Source of the DNA: Chromera velia
Lineage: Eukaryota; Sar; Chromeraceae
Direction of reading: 5' to 3'
Assembly (NCBI GenBank): GCA_018398765.1
Contig: JAHBMJ010000899.1
Location: 3,798-38,979 of the forward strand
Length of the DNA stretch: 35,182 bases
Shown here piece after piece: positions 1 through 10,798 of the stretch (the first letter of the stretch is position 1; the number at the start of each line of letters is the position of its first letter). The notes below the pieces were generated by a model, which saw nothing but the letters and a program-made list of their open reading frames with translations, was not told the origin of the DNA and made no database searches. A program made the translations under genes and the position numbers.

Positions 1-659
1 AAAGAAACATACAGCCGGGGGTTAGAATTCGTACTTTTGCTCTTTAGAGTGCTTCACAATCTTTAGATAATCAGAAAAAAAAAATATGTAAAATCGGACT
101 TCCAAACAAAAAACCTAAGTTTTTCACAAAGCATTAAAAAAGATTGCTTATGACTCCGCTGTGTCAAAACATATATTTTTCAAGGATTAGTTGTATATCA
201 GTGGGAGTTTACATATAAAAAGTTTCAGTTTCTAACTCTTCATCGTTGCAAAGTTATATCTTTTCAAATTTTGCGGTGAATTATTGAATATACGGTGTGT
301 ACGAAACCTAGGTATGAATAGTATTTTAAAGGCAATATATCGATTTATTTATACGTTATTATTTTTTATTTTTTTAAATATTCTTTGAGTGAGATTTGCT
401 AGGCCGCAAATTTAGATAAACTTGATTGGCTGCGCCCCAGGTGCGGACGATCTTGATATTTTTTTTCAAGTGGACATTAGGTTCAGGGAGGTCAAGTAAA
501 TAAAGGGCTGTGATGCATTAATGATGATAAAATGCATACTGACACACTCCATCTAGTCCAGGTAACTTAGTTCCAACAGGAGACAACGAATGGTTGGTGC
601 ACTGTGGACTTCAAGTAACAAGTCTACCCAGGAACAGAAAGATACACTCTAGGGGGCAG
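1..659. other. AT-rich intergenic DNA, no gene seen
   Basis: No open frame with coding character, no inverted repeat and no RNA gene was recognised here. The sequence is AT-rich with short homopolymer runs. Confidence 0.5.
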
Positions 660-1528
660 CCTATGTAAAATCGCTGGAAGACCTTTCTCTTTCTTGAGTG
701 CCTCCAACCTGCATCCAGCGCACAGAGGTACTGCCTAACATGCATACAATCATGTTTAGAGGGAATGAGCAAGACAGAACGACCTACCGGGGGAAGTGGA
801 AGTCGATCAATGCTCCAGAGACGTCACTTCACCATAAGAAAGATACAAAAGATTTTCACCTTCCCACAACCAGCAGACACACCAGCAACCCATCCCACTG
901 CCCTGGAAAGATGTCAACTGATAAGAGGCACTGGGCAAAACTGTCGGGAATCGATTTCGGGGCCTCCTGGTGAAAAAAAAGAATGTTGCTCAGGAGGCCA
1001 GAAGGGCAAATTCCTGACTGTTCGCAGTATCAACTGCCAAACCCATCCAACTAGACCAGTGGTACAACAAGACTTCACCCTGACACAGACATAAGCTGTC
1101 TGGTCTTAAAGGAGGGGAATGGTGCGACTTTTACCACCAATACTGCTCTGGACAACAAGAAAGAAAGCAAGGCAAGAGGGAACGAACTTGGCCTTCTGCA
1201 GACATCTGTGAGCTTTCTGAGGTTTTTTCAGACATTTTGGTGATTTTGAGGGTAACCCCGGAAAGTTGCGGTCAAAATTTCGCCAAATTTGAAATGCCGG
1301 GGTCCTGATAATCATTTTGGTAGGTCGCGGGCCTCTGGGGCCACTGGGGCCGCCAGATAAGGCCATACTGCACGTTTTTGGCTTCGTATAGGGTCCTACC
1401 GTTTGATTAAGACCCCCCTTATGTCCCGCCCACCCACGTCCATGCGTCAAAAAACATGGAATTTTTTTGAAAGAAAAAAAATTTTTTTTCTAGGTTTTTT
1501 GTCATTCAAAAGTTTCTCAACCCGTATA
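660..1528. other. Unassigned DNA, possible retroelement edge
   Basis: Two short overlapping plus-strand open frames (698-973 and 765-1094) have no recognisable motif. A purine run at 1108-1119 (AAAGGAGGGGAA) followed directly by TG at 1120 looks like the polypurine tract and LTR start of an LTR element, but I find no partner LTR in the window. The assignment stays open. Confidence 0.25.
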
Positions 1529-1586
1529 ATTGATTGATTGATTGATTGATATGTTCCGCTCTAGGGCCTTCCCGCTATGTCTATCT
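1529..1586 (-). repeat. LINE 3' terminus with (TCAA)n tail, reverse strand
   Basis: Read on the minus strand, this segment carries AGACATAGCGGGAAGGCCCT, then a GCGGAACATATC core and about five TCAA repeats. The same string ends the LINE at 20166-20225 on the plus strand. It is therefore a second copy of that LINE family's 3' end, in opposite orientation. A tetranucleotide tail is typical of several non-LTR retrotransposon clades. Confidence 0.75.
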
Positions 1587-1699
1587 TATGGAGCAAATCA
1601 TATTTTATAGACCCGGCATTCAACAACTGACTATTTAACTTTTTTATAGCCTCCTTTCTGAACAACTTTCAAAATAAAAAGTAATTAAAAAAAAATAAT

Positions 1700-1942
1700 T
1701 GATTAGTGATTAGTGGTGCCCTAGATTGATTAGGATAGGATAAGATAGAATTAATGTCTGGAGGATTAGCCTCCTGCCCCAATGCCGAGCGCTCGATGTG
1801 CGGCGTCCAGGAAAAGCGTATACACGCGTCGGACCTTCCTGGCCGGCCCGCACAGGCCAAAAAGACCTGTGCCGCAAACTGTTTATATGATAATCAATCA
1901 ATTACTATCAATCGCATGTGAAAGACTGCAATCAATCAACTC
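1700..1942 (-). repeat. LINE/SINE-like 3' tail segment with hairpins
   Basis: Minus-strand sequence contains CTAGGGCACCA followed by short TAATCA-type repeats and a poly-T/A run, resembling a second non-LTR 3' end (compare 4995-5030). Two short hairpins lie beside it: stem GGAGG/CCTCC at 1760-1774 and stem GCACAGG/CCTGTGC at 1850-1872. Probably untranslated 3' sequence of the LINE remnant next to it, or a SINE nested in it. Confidence 0.35.
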
Positions 1943-2640
1943 TCACTGACGATGCTGCGGCCCGCTGATCGACCCGGCGGAGCTCAAACAGGCTTCAAAC
2001 GGAGGCATTTCAAAACAAACGGTCGATCGATTAGAGGCCAATCTCATTACTTCCCAGTCACTCAACCCTTTGGTTTCTCTCTCTTCCTTTGCTTGCTTCA
2101 TTTGCTGCCATGTTGCTGAGTACTCTGCCTGTCTTTTGTTTCTTTCCTTTTCATTTGACCAAAGGATTTGGTGGGCTTGGTCCAGCTGGATGCTTGATAC
2201 TCTTGCAGGCTGCATGCATTTCTCTTGCGGCATTCCTTTACGGCAGCTCGTTTTGTGACATCCTTCAAAAACTTGTCGACGCTTCCATCTGTCTCACTTA
2301 AAAGAAAAGAAAACAAGGCAAGCCTTTCTGTCTTCCTGTTTATCCCCTCTTCCCATTTCAGCTTTCCTGCTACTCTTTCCCCCCTCCTTTCATTCCATAT
2401 GTCTGAAAGAGCCTGCAAGCAAACAGCCCTCTCGGCATCATGCAAGGGATACTCAGTCAGAACGTGTACTTCGTCTTCAACCACCTGGATGCCAAGAATA
2501 TCAGAGCAAACAATGCATTTTCTGTCATGCAGCGGGGTCTCCCTCCCTCTATCAAGAGAGAATTTCCCCTTATTAACCTCAAGGCTCCTCTCTCCCACCC
2601 TGAATGCTGCTGAACAGGTGGTAGGAGAGGGAGATGGCTG
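1943..2640 (-). pseudogene. LINE C-terminal fragment (zinc-knuckle region), reverse strand
   Basis: The minus-strand frame around 2098-2625 aligns with the C-terminal region of the LINE at 19342-20154. Shared pattern: an R-V-G-[DE]-R start, a basic linker, then C-x2-C, G-I-[EQ]-V-V-x-D-E-[IV]-H and T-E-x-P. In the plus-strand copy the motif is CX2CX13HX4C; here the last Cys is Tyr (G-to-A on the coding strand), so the knuckle is broken. The frame then shifts and the remainder (1943-2233) is in another frame. There is no RT domain, so this is a dead 5'-truncated copy. Confidence 0.7.
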
Positions 2641-3499
2641 CGGTCATAATATTCTCAACGCACGTGAAGTTAGATGGCATCAGACGGGCAGATACCGATA
2701 CAAAAAGATCTCCTGGGATGGAAGAAGAATTTTTTTTTTTCTGCGGATGCTCAAAGAGTAAGACAGAGAAGGAAAGGAACATCATTATACTGAGCAGAAG
2801 CTTGGGTCGAAATATAGTCAGATGACCAATTGAAACACGTTTCTCTTCACTCTCTTTTTTACTTTCGAATCCTTGCATGCATGGCTGGGTAGTTGCAAGA
2901 ATATTTTTTGATCAAGCTCAACCTAAAATTCCCCTTCAACTATCCCGCCAGCCCTCCTTTTGTTCAAATAATCAGACCTCGATTCCAATTCATGACAGGT
3001 GCGTCGCCACAACCTGTTTCTCTCTCCCCTCTGTGTATGTGTGGGGTGGGTGGGTGGATGGGAGGGGGTCAGGTGAACGTGTGAGAGTGCGATATTTTAA
3101 AAACAGAGAGACTGAAATCCGTTGTGCACTGTCTGCCAGCATTGTCTTGTCCTGTATTCCTATAGTTTTCCCTTTTTTTTCTTTTTGCTCGGATGCTAGT
3201 CCAGCTGTCTCTGTATACAAGCGCTTTTGGTTTACCTTTTTGTTGTTCTTGCTGAACAATGTTATATAGTCTATCTGTGTCTCTTGTAGCTGAAACAATC
3301 TGTTTGATTTTGACTGTTCGCATTGTCCGTCTGTATGCATGCAGGTCACGTTACCAGGGGGGGCACCTTATGCACCCCTCTCCTGACGACAGAAAAGTGG
3401 GAGCCAGAGTACCGACCTGAGAATGTGTTTATGCAATTGCTCTATAGATTGGAAAAGGGAAAAGCCAGGCTGCATGACTCTCCGATGCGGGAGTATGAG
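2641..3499. other. Intergenic DNA, no gene seen
   Basis: Several overlapping open frames on both strands lack motifs and have low-complexity character. A G/T-rich run lies at 3036-3076. Two TGCATGCA palindromes lie at 2874 and 3336. No supported gene. Confidence 0.4.
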
Positions 3500-3507
3500 G
3501 AAACAAA

Positions 3508-4318
3508 CAGTGACCATGTTTGATTTGATTATATTTGATTTGATTTGAGCTTCAACCTCAAATATTTGATATTTGAGGTAAGATTTGAGGTTAACCTCTT
3601 AGGGTTCCTCACTGAGTCACTGACTTACTGTCACTCTGATCATTTTTCTCATGACAATAGTTAGTATCAGAACATTTCTGATGTGTGTTTCAAAAATTTA
3701 AAAAAATATATACAAAATTATAACTTATCAGTTCTGTAAAAAAAATATGCCTGTGTGGCGCTCTTTCCCCCTCGGCTCCTTGTATTTTCACCTGACACTG
3801 AATTACATTTACCCTCTTTTGCACGGACCATATTTTTTTTGCGTACCCGGCTCTAAAAACAAATGCCTCCTTCTTCCCGTTCGACCCTGTCGGATTGTAT
3901 GACATGTCTTTATGGGGTGTAAAATGTTCGCAGATGCTCAAAAAGGGGGCCGTAAAAGATGTTCCAGCACCAGAAAAGTCAACACAGCTGTTCAAAAAAA
4001 CGTTTAGCTGATCGGTTTACCTCTGCATGAAGTAAAAAGGGGTGAAACGTCAATTTCAGTGCAGCTCAAAACTTTTTTTTTTGAGAGCAAACCATCAAGA
4101 TTTAGGTTTTTTCATTTCAATCAGCATGCGTGACGGATTGGTACTTGCAAAAGTTTTTTCGGGACCTTCATATTTGAGGTTGAAAGTCATATTGATCAAA
4201 TATTTGATCGTATTTGATAGGTCTTTAAAGACTAGGTCCTCCCTGACTGGATATTTGATTTGAGCTTAAGCCTTACCTGAAATCAAATCAAATCAAATCA
4301 AATTAAACATGGTCACTA
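3508..4318. mobile_element. Non-autonomous hAT-like TIR transposon (MITE)
   Basis: The left end starts CAGTGACCATGTTTGATTTG and the right end, read in reverse complement, starts TAGTGACCATGTTTAATTTG: near-perfect terminal inverted repeats of over 20 bp. Subterminal ATTTGATTTGA and CTCAAATATTTGA motifs recur at both ends. Flanks are 8-bp near-identical direct repeats, GAAACAAA (3500-3507) and GAAGCAAA (4319-4326). An 8-bp duplication and a C/TAGTG terminus are typical of the hAT superfamily. The 811-bp element encodes no recognisable transposase, so it would need one supplied in trans. Confidence 0.75.
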
Positions 4319-4326
4319 GAAGCAAA

Positions 4327-5253
4327 TGCTCGAGAGGCCTTCCGAAGAGTGGCAGAGCGTTACAGCTAGAAAGTGAACTAGATAGATATATGTTCCTCAA
4401 TGGAACCTCGCCATGTGTGCGCAAGAGGGGGGCGGCTCGGATTGCATAAAAGAAGAAAAAGGAGAAGGTGTCAAAGCATAGAAGGTATCCACGATCCCAC
4501 CAGTGAAGCTGACTGGTGGAAAAGTGGGCAGGTGCTGCGATTTTGCAATTATTCCTCACAACTTTGATCGAAAGCGATACGCACCATTCATTTGCGTGTG
4601 GGCCGTCCGTACATTCAGTGATGCGGCACTGATACCGAATCTTTCCATGCAAGCAGGTTCACACAACGTTGTACTCCCTCCATGAATGTGTATTTCTTTA
4701 CCCTATGAAACGCAAACAGAGACCTGTATGGTTAAGAACTGTTGAACTGCAATTCAAACAGCCATTCATGTGCAATTGTACGTCTTCATTCCCCCCCAAA
4801 TTCTGGTAACCACCCTATAAAGTTTTAAATTATATAAAAGCTAAAATTTAACGTACTATGAAATTAATCTGTTTTCCATCATTTTTTATGTTAGAAGCGC
4901 TAACTAAGACCTTGAGATTAATACTTCATCAGTATCGAATGATAATACTAATATTTTAAAAGGTATGATAAAGAAAAAAATTAGATTTCGATAAGTGATA
5001 AGTAATTTACTGGTGCCCTAGAGCACTGTCGCCGTTTTGTCTTATAAAGGTCGCCTTCGCGATACGACAGCCATCCCTACAAACCACTTTTTCCCAAATT
5101 CCTAACCCCCAATCACCTCCAATTTTTTAGAAGTTCAACTTTTGAAAAATTATGACTTTATACTACTGTAGGACTTAAGTTTAAAACATTTTAAAACGCT
5201 TTCCAACCAATATAATATCAGCATTTAAGTTAAATAATCAATCAATCGATCGA
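4327..5253. other. Intergenic DNA with one LINE-like tail
   Basis: No gene seen. At 4995-5090, minus-strand sequence gives CTCTAGGGCACCAGTAAATT followed by ACTTATC repeats, resembling the tail segment near 1711-1742. The rest is AT-rich without features I can name. Confidence 0.4.
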
Positions 5254-5260
5254 ATTCCAT

Positions 5261-5788
5261 TATACTATGCTGTCAGGAGTAACCTACTTAGTTTGGTTAC
5301 TAAGGTGGCCGTTAGGCCGCTCGGTAACTATTTTCATGGTTACGGTAATCCTATAAAGTCACATTGATTACCGTTGTTTCGGTAACCAAAACAGTGGTAA
5401 TTGTTCTTTTAAGCAAAACAAATTAGTGGATAAATCAAATACCAAAGATAGATTTATTGTAAAGTTCTCTTATATCTAAAAATATGTGTAAGTATATGTA
5501 AGTGAAAGTCAAGTTCTTGATATTATAGAAACAACTTAGACAAAAAAAGTTTAAAAATGATCTTTTTTACGTCATACTGTACTCGTACACAGTTTTTAAA
5601 GATGCGTTTCTCCTATATTAGATCTCGATGCAACACATTTATAGGCAGATACAGCCAGATTACCACGGTAGTAGTAATCTCCTCAGACCTCCTTAGTTAC
5701 CAATTTTTGGTTACCAATTTGATGGTAACCAAAAAGCTAAAAAGCTTTCTGAGAAGGGCCGGTAGTTACTCCTAACAGCACAGTGTAG
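5261..5788. mobile_element. Small TIR transposon (unassigned superfamily)
   Basis: The left end TATACTATGCTGTCAGGAGT and the right end in reverse complement CTACACTGTGCTGTTAGGAG pair as imperfect terminal inverted repeats followed by AAC. A perfect 7-bp direct repeat, ATTCCAT, flanks both sides (5254-5260 and 5789-5795). Subterminal GGTAACC/GGTTACC motifs recur in both halves, as transposase-binding repeats do. The 528-bp element has no coding capacity. The duplication length (7, or 8 with one mismatch) is compatible with hAT but does not prove it. Confidence 0.7.
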
Positions 5789-5795
5789 ATTCCAT

Positions 5796-6103
5796 CCAAT
5801 AATATGATTCCAATTTAAATAATTGAGCCCAAGTTCAAGTTTCCATGCATGCAATACATACTTGCCCGAGTACTAATCTGGGTTGAGCCTAGGGTTGAGC
5901 TATAGGGGTTGAGCCAGCGCCAGGATCGAAGCGGACCGTACACAGCAGTACAATGAGTACATGGAGCAAAAACAAATCACTGATGAAGTAACTGATGAAC
6001 AAACACCGTCACGGTATACACTGAGCACACCTGTGTCTGAGCCTTTGAAGGTCCTTCGCTTTTTTCATTTCGCTTCATTTTTCTTGCAGAGTTTTCTCTT
6101 CAT
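5796..6103. other. Intergenic DNA, 3' flank of FG-GAP gene
   Basis: Contains GGGTTGAGC repeated three times within 5880-5917 and one TGCATGCA at 5846. This is probably the 3' untranslated and intergenic region of the reverse-strand gene ending at 6104. No coding feature. Confidence 0.35.
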
Positions 6104-6987
6104 TCAAGCAGTTCGCGTCAGGAAATTTACGAAGGATGAAGTGGCTGGAACGAAAGCGGGCAGCCCTGCCTTCCATTTATCTCCGTCCATTCGCAGAATG
6201 TACGCAGCCTCTCCCTGTCTCTGTTCTGTCGCTTGTAGAAACACCGTCTCTGTCTCTGCCAGGTTCTGCTCCATTTGTGCCGCTGGGGTTGCTTCCACCG
6301 CCTCTTTTTGCATAAGAAAATGAACAGAATCCCCCATTCTCGCTTCACCAAATCCCCCTGCATCCTTCAATGTAATTCTCTGTAAAACAACAAAAGGACC
6401 CACTCCCCCCTGATACCCCAAATCTTGAACCAATTCGTAATGACACCTCACCATCTTTCTTATCCTTCCATCCCCTCCCTTCTGCTGAATAATCTTTGCC
6501 GTTAAAATATATGCATACACATTCCCGTGACGCTCACCGACGTTCGCGGGCGCACTGGCAACAAGAAAGTGCAACGCTCTTTTCTGGGAAGAAGCAGACG
6601 GAGAACTGCCTGAATTCAAATGGAGGGAACATGAGGAAACTGCAAAACCGAACAGAGGGTTCCCCTCTTTTTTTGATCTCTGTACCGATTTCGGAGGCAC
6701 AATAGTCATCTTCAGCTTCTCCTCACTGAAGACCGTCACTGTGTCGTTCAATGGGTCTGCGTGCCACGAAAGGGAGGACCCTGAGAAAGGGGGTGAGGAA
6801 TGAAACACGAGAGATCCGAGCTTAGGTGAAGATGCCAACTTGACCTTCGTGTCGTTTGCCGTCACTCTGTAGACTACCACCACACCTTGGTTGTCGTCTG
6901 TTCCCGGCTCTCCTACTGCATCCGTGCATCCACCAATCCATTCAGACACGCAGACACTCAATGAATAAATTGAAACTGCTCTGCATG
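6104..6987 (-). CDS. FG-GAP / integrin-alpha-type beta-propeller protein, terminal exon
   Basis: A long reverse-strand exon opens after a candidate acceptor (TTTCCGCAG, exon start 6987) and runs to TGA at 6104. It encodes at least two FG-GAP-like blades: AVGEPGTDDNQGVVVVY near the start, and LFGFAVSSC ... FLVASAP followed by G-N-V-Y-A-Y. A weaker third blade is M-G-D-S-V-H-F then G-E-A-A-Y-I. FG-GAP repeats form calcium-binding beta-propellers in integrins and other extracellular proteins. A possible upstream exon is 7022-7065 (44 nt, phases compatible). The N-terminus is not identified. It is either an independent gene or the 3' portion of the dioxygenase gene just upstream on the same strand. 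Confidence 0.55.
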
Positions 6988-7205
6988 CTGCGGAAACTTA
7001 TGTGAACGCATGCATACAAACTGTCTGTGTAGGTCTGTTTGAGTCCGTGTGCTCGGCTGACCGACCTGCAAAAGACCAATATTCAAAAAGAGAGTCGACA
7101 GGGTGCGGATGAGAAAGGGTGGGTGCTGTCACGCTCCTCTATGTGCCCCCCTCTCTGTTTGCATGCGTGCGTGCTTGTCTTCTGGGTGTATGCATCGGAT
7201 GTATC

Positions 7206-7614
7206 CTAGCATGCAGCTCGACTCAAATGGACCCAGGCACAGACCTGCAAGAAGAGAGCAATCCGGAGAGAAGGCGAGGGAGTGACCAAAGAAATGGTCC
7301 GACCACGGGTCGTCCCTTCCACCCTTTCGGCGTCTCTGCACGTCTCTGAAATTGCCTTTGAAGTCTCCTTCTCCTCCAAATAAAGATTCACTGGATCGGG
7401 GTTCGCTGGGGGACGGGGAGTGGGAGGGGGAAAGGGACGCACGTGGCGAACCCGCCCCTTTTTCTTTCTCTGTCGCTTCTCTTTGATTTTGCTTGTCATC
7501 TCTCTCCTGGCCTTTGGCCTGCCCTTCGTTCTCCTCCCTTTGTTGCGTTTTAGACTGCACAGCTTCACCTTTTTCCTTTTCCTTGCTTCGTTTCTGCACG
7601 CAAGCACGAATGCG

Positions 7615-7652
<38 letters not shown>

Positions 7653-10393
7653 AGAGGGGGGGGCAGAGGGGGAGTGTGGAGGACTCTTGAACAATACGCA
7701 GATCGCAAGATGTTTCTTTTCATTCGATCCATGCGATCCGTTTCTGGCCAAAAGGCTGGAAGGGAAGACACACAACGAGGAAGAAAAATAAAAAAGACTG
7801 CACGACTGTCAAAGAGACGCCCGACAGCATATCTGCTTTGAACTGTAGTAATGTACCTGTTCGTCCGCCCCCAGCGTGTATTTTCCCTGTTCGCCCAGCT
7901 TCTCTCGTTGTTTCTTTTAAATGTCTCTCTGTATCTTTTGTGACTTCAGTTGCTGGGCGTCTCTCTTGGACAGCTCCGGAGAGAGAATGTTGAAGGCAAT
8001 GACGATGCGGGGGGGGCGTGAGGGGTCCGGGTGGTCGTATGAAGAGACGGAGTGGAAAAGCGGATTCCTCCAGAGGGCCAAAAGACCTGTAGGCGATTTA
8101 ATAAATAAACAGGAATTTTTCTTTAATTGTGCACATTCACGCATGCGAATGAATGCGAATACACTTCTGGAGGTGCCTGCATGGTCTCTCCATATTTTCT
8201 GCAAGTTTGGCGTGCTATCTGAACATGCAGTCTCTTCAGGCAGGTTTTGGGGATGCAACGCATGGAAAGGAAGGAAGACAACGGAAAAGAAATTCAAGGT
8301 CGATTGACATGTCAATGCACACAGGGAGCAAGAGAGAAGAGTAAATCCGGGCACGGACGCATACCCTCTCTGGGAGACCTAACAATTCAGCGACCAAACG
8401 ACCAGGTACTTTGTTAGATATTGCCTAGGAAAAAAGCAAGTGAAAAAGAAAAAACGTGATTGATATGCGAATTGCGGATCAAGTGAATCAGTCAAGCTCC
8501 CTGTTGACTGACCATCCTGGGGAATCAGTTTGGGTTCTTCCTTGAAGGGCTTCCTTCCCTTCTGCCTGATCAAATCAGATGGGACTCTCGGCTTCATCTT
8601 CCGGTGTCTTCTCTCCTTCTCCTTCTCCTTTCTGGTAGAGGCAGAAGAGATGGACGGGGGGGAGGCTGAAGAGGCATTCGTATTGGTTTTTTTGAGTGAA
8701 CGCTCTTCTTGCAGCATTGCCTCCTCAGGACTGGACTCACTCTCTGTCACATTTTTCGATTCTACTTCGGTGTCTACATGATCCTGCCGCTACTTTTCTT
8801 CTTTTTCCTGCCCTGCCTTCCCACCCCCACAGCTTTGCTTCCGCTGTTTCTGCTTCTTCCCCCCTCCACAGGCCCTTCCTCTCCCTCTCCCTCTCCGCCG
8901 CGGTTCCTCTTCTCTCATCCCCTCATGCCAAACGAGAAGGCCGTTCGTGCTGTTAGACATTCCGGCCTCCACATAGTACACTCCGGAGAGAACACCCCCG
9001 TGGTTGTGGGCCTTCCCAACCATTCCGTTCCGAGCTACAAACGCCCACAAGTCGCCCAGGTAGAGACGGCCCTTCACTCCGAGCAGCTCCCTCGTCTTCC
9101 TGTAAAACAGGAGAAGAAGGCAGTAGAGGAGGGACGAAAAAAATAAGCATGTCGAAAAGGGAACATTAGAAACTTTTTCTAAATGAACTTCAGTTGAAGT
9201 GGATTCTTTCGCCCTTTTTGTCCACGTATCTCCAATGTTTGCATTTGACCCGGCCTGTTCGCACAGTGAATTCCAAAGTAAAGACACAACTTTATATGAA
9301 TTCGAAAAATACAGAGAGACGTGTCTGTCAGAGCCCGAGCGTGAGAGGAATATGCACAGACAGAAGCGCACTTTCTAGACAGTGAGTGCATGTTGCAGAC
9401 ACCACCCCGTCTACCCACTTCGTGTTGAACAGAGAGAAAACCATACAGACAGATCATGGAAGAAACTCAGATCTTCTTCTCTCCTTCCATTCTCCCCAGA
9501 AACCCGGCCCCCTCCCTTACTTGAGGATATGGACCCTCAACTGCAGGAGGGCAGAGGAGTCTCCCATCTCGTCGTAGAGGTAGTCAGAGGACCTCCACCT
9601 GCATGCAAGTCAGTGAGATTACAGCCAAGTTTCAGTTATTCAAACAGAGGCGAAAAACAAAACAAGAAAACACAGGCGTGCAGATGGGGAAACGAGATGG
9701 CAGGAGAATTTTGGCTGGTCTGCATCTATTCGTTTCCATTCCACCTTTTCCTTTCAAAATTCAGTGTCCGCTATCACAGCCAAACAAATGAAGTGACACG
9801 CGCTCGCTCCAAAATAAAAGGAAAACAGGCGGGAAATTTTCACTTATACGGAGAAACTTCAAGCCGATGGCAGCAGCTTGGCTGCAAGCCACAGAAAAGA
9901 ACCTGAGGAGATGGCAGGCAGGCAGGAAAGAAGGAAGTAGTGAAGGGCGGATAAGGAGAACAAAGATCCGATCGAGTGACTGTCCGACGCCAGGAAAGAG
10001 AAGTTAGAGACCGAGGGGGGGATCAGTCGATCAAGAGACCGAAAATTCACGTCTTGATACATATCCTTCTCACCAGTTGTGAAAATTCATCCATCTTTTC
10101 CCTTCGGGATGTTTGAATCCTATGCGGACTCCGCTGAGCTGAGCGTCTCTATCTGCCTCTGCCTTCTCCAGCAGTTCTTCTCTTATTCGGACTCTCATGT
10201 TCTCATCATCCAAGAGCTGCAGGAGGCCCAGGTTCGACGGTTGGGGCCCGAGGGTAATCTCGGAGAGAAGAGAGGGGCTATCTGTATTGGGTCCGTAGAC
10301 AGTGCGAATTGCAAAGACGTCAGCAACAAGAAGAAACAAGAAAAAAACAAATGAGCACACAAGGGATAGGGAGCTAGCAAGACAGGCGACCAT
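7206..10393 (-). CDS. Secretory 2-oxoglutarate/Fe(II) dioxygenase-like protein
   Basis: Reverse-strand gene; exons with agreeing phases are 10393-10074, 9598-9521, 9254-9189, 9099-8513 (see the TAG entry), 8086-7945, 7593-7323 and 7244-7206, about 500 codons. The chosen ATG at 10393 begins a signal peptide (MVACL, then a Leu/Phe/Val-rich core, cut near VFA-IRT). Exon 4 encodes AHNHGGVLSGVYYVEAG, matching the H-x-H ... S-G-x-Y-Y core of the 2OG-FeII_Oxy_5 type family. Exon 5 encodes FHSVSSYD and RIVIAFN, the distal His and the Arg strand expected at the end of the double-stranded beta-helix. A Lys/Glu/Ser-rich insert of roughly 120-150 residues splits the fold, and a basic, Pro-rich tail follows. 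The substrate is unknown; family members hydroxylate proteins or small molecules. The last two exons are the least certain. Confidence 0.65.
7617..7648. repeat. (CA)16 microsatellite in intron
   Basis: Thirty-two bases of CA on the plus strand; (TG)n in the transcript sense, ending 24 nt before the acceptor of the exon starting at 7593. Confidence 0.95.
8790..8792 (-). other. In-frame TAG inside dioxygenase exon
   Basis: Frame 9099-8513 is open throughout apart from this TAG, which sits in the Lys/Glu-rich insert. A 96-nt in-frame intron (donor GT at 8869-8868, acceptor AG ending at 8774) would remove it, but the DNA there is purine-rich and lacks a normal pyrimidine tract. An assembly error or a decayed gene are alternatives. 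Confidence 0.5.
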
Positions 10394-10767
10394 CTTGAAA
10401 AGGACTGCAAGAGACAGCCAGGAAAACCCGAAGTCCTTCCGTCTACCCGAGGAACTCTGTTGGCTGCTCGGAGACGAGCAAGACGCCCAACCAGCCGATT
10501 GACACCTTATGCACACTACGGGGGCAGGAGCCCTGTCAGCTGTGCTTTGCTGGACAATTCTGCACAATATGTATCAGACATTGACAGACTATATAGATAT
10601 ACTCTGTCACTTATCTGTCTGTGGAGGCGTGGATTTTTGTAGCAATTTGAATCTGTCCGACCCGAACATACCCGCGAACCCCCAAAGAACATTTCTGTGT
10701 GTCAGAGATGCATGTGCCGTCTCGGCGATACACAATTAATTAAAAATTCGCGTCGCGTGACGGCCTT
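10394..10767. other. Upstream region of the dioxygenase gene
   Basis: No further coding exon is supported: the reading frame stays open upstream of the ATG but without motif. An AT-rich string, ACTATATAGATATACT, around 10588-10603 could serve as a core promoter element; this is only a sequence resemblance. Confidence 0.3.
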
Positions 10768-10798
10768 NNNNNNNNNNNNNNNNNNNNNNNNNNNNNNN
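10768..10798. other. Assembly gap (31 N)
   Basis: Run of N of unknown true length, followed directly by a G homopolymer, a common cause of assembly breaks. Confidence 0.99.

Noticed and set aside
698-1094. Two overlapping plus-strand ORFs of 91 and 109 codons
   Set aside because: No motif, no splice context, no composition support.
2877-3269. 130-codon plus-strand ORF
   Set aside because: Low-complexity hydrophobic translation without motif; overlaps open frames on the other strand equally well.
7245-7322. FG-GAP-like string FGHSLAFSPDCSLLAG on the reverse strand
   Set aside because: It falls in an intron with a clear pyrimidine tract and CTTGCAG acceptor; the frame is not that of the neighbouring exon.
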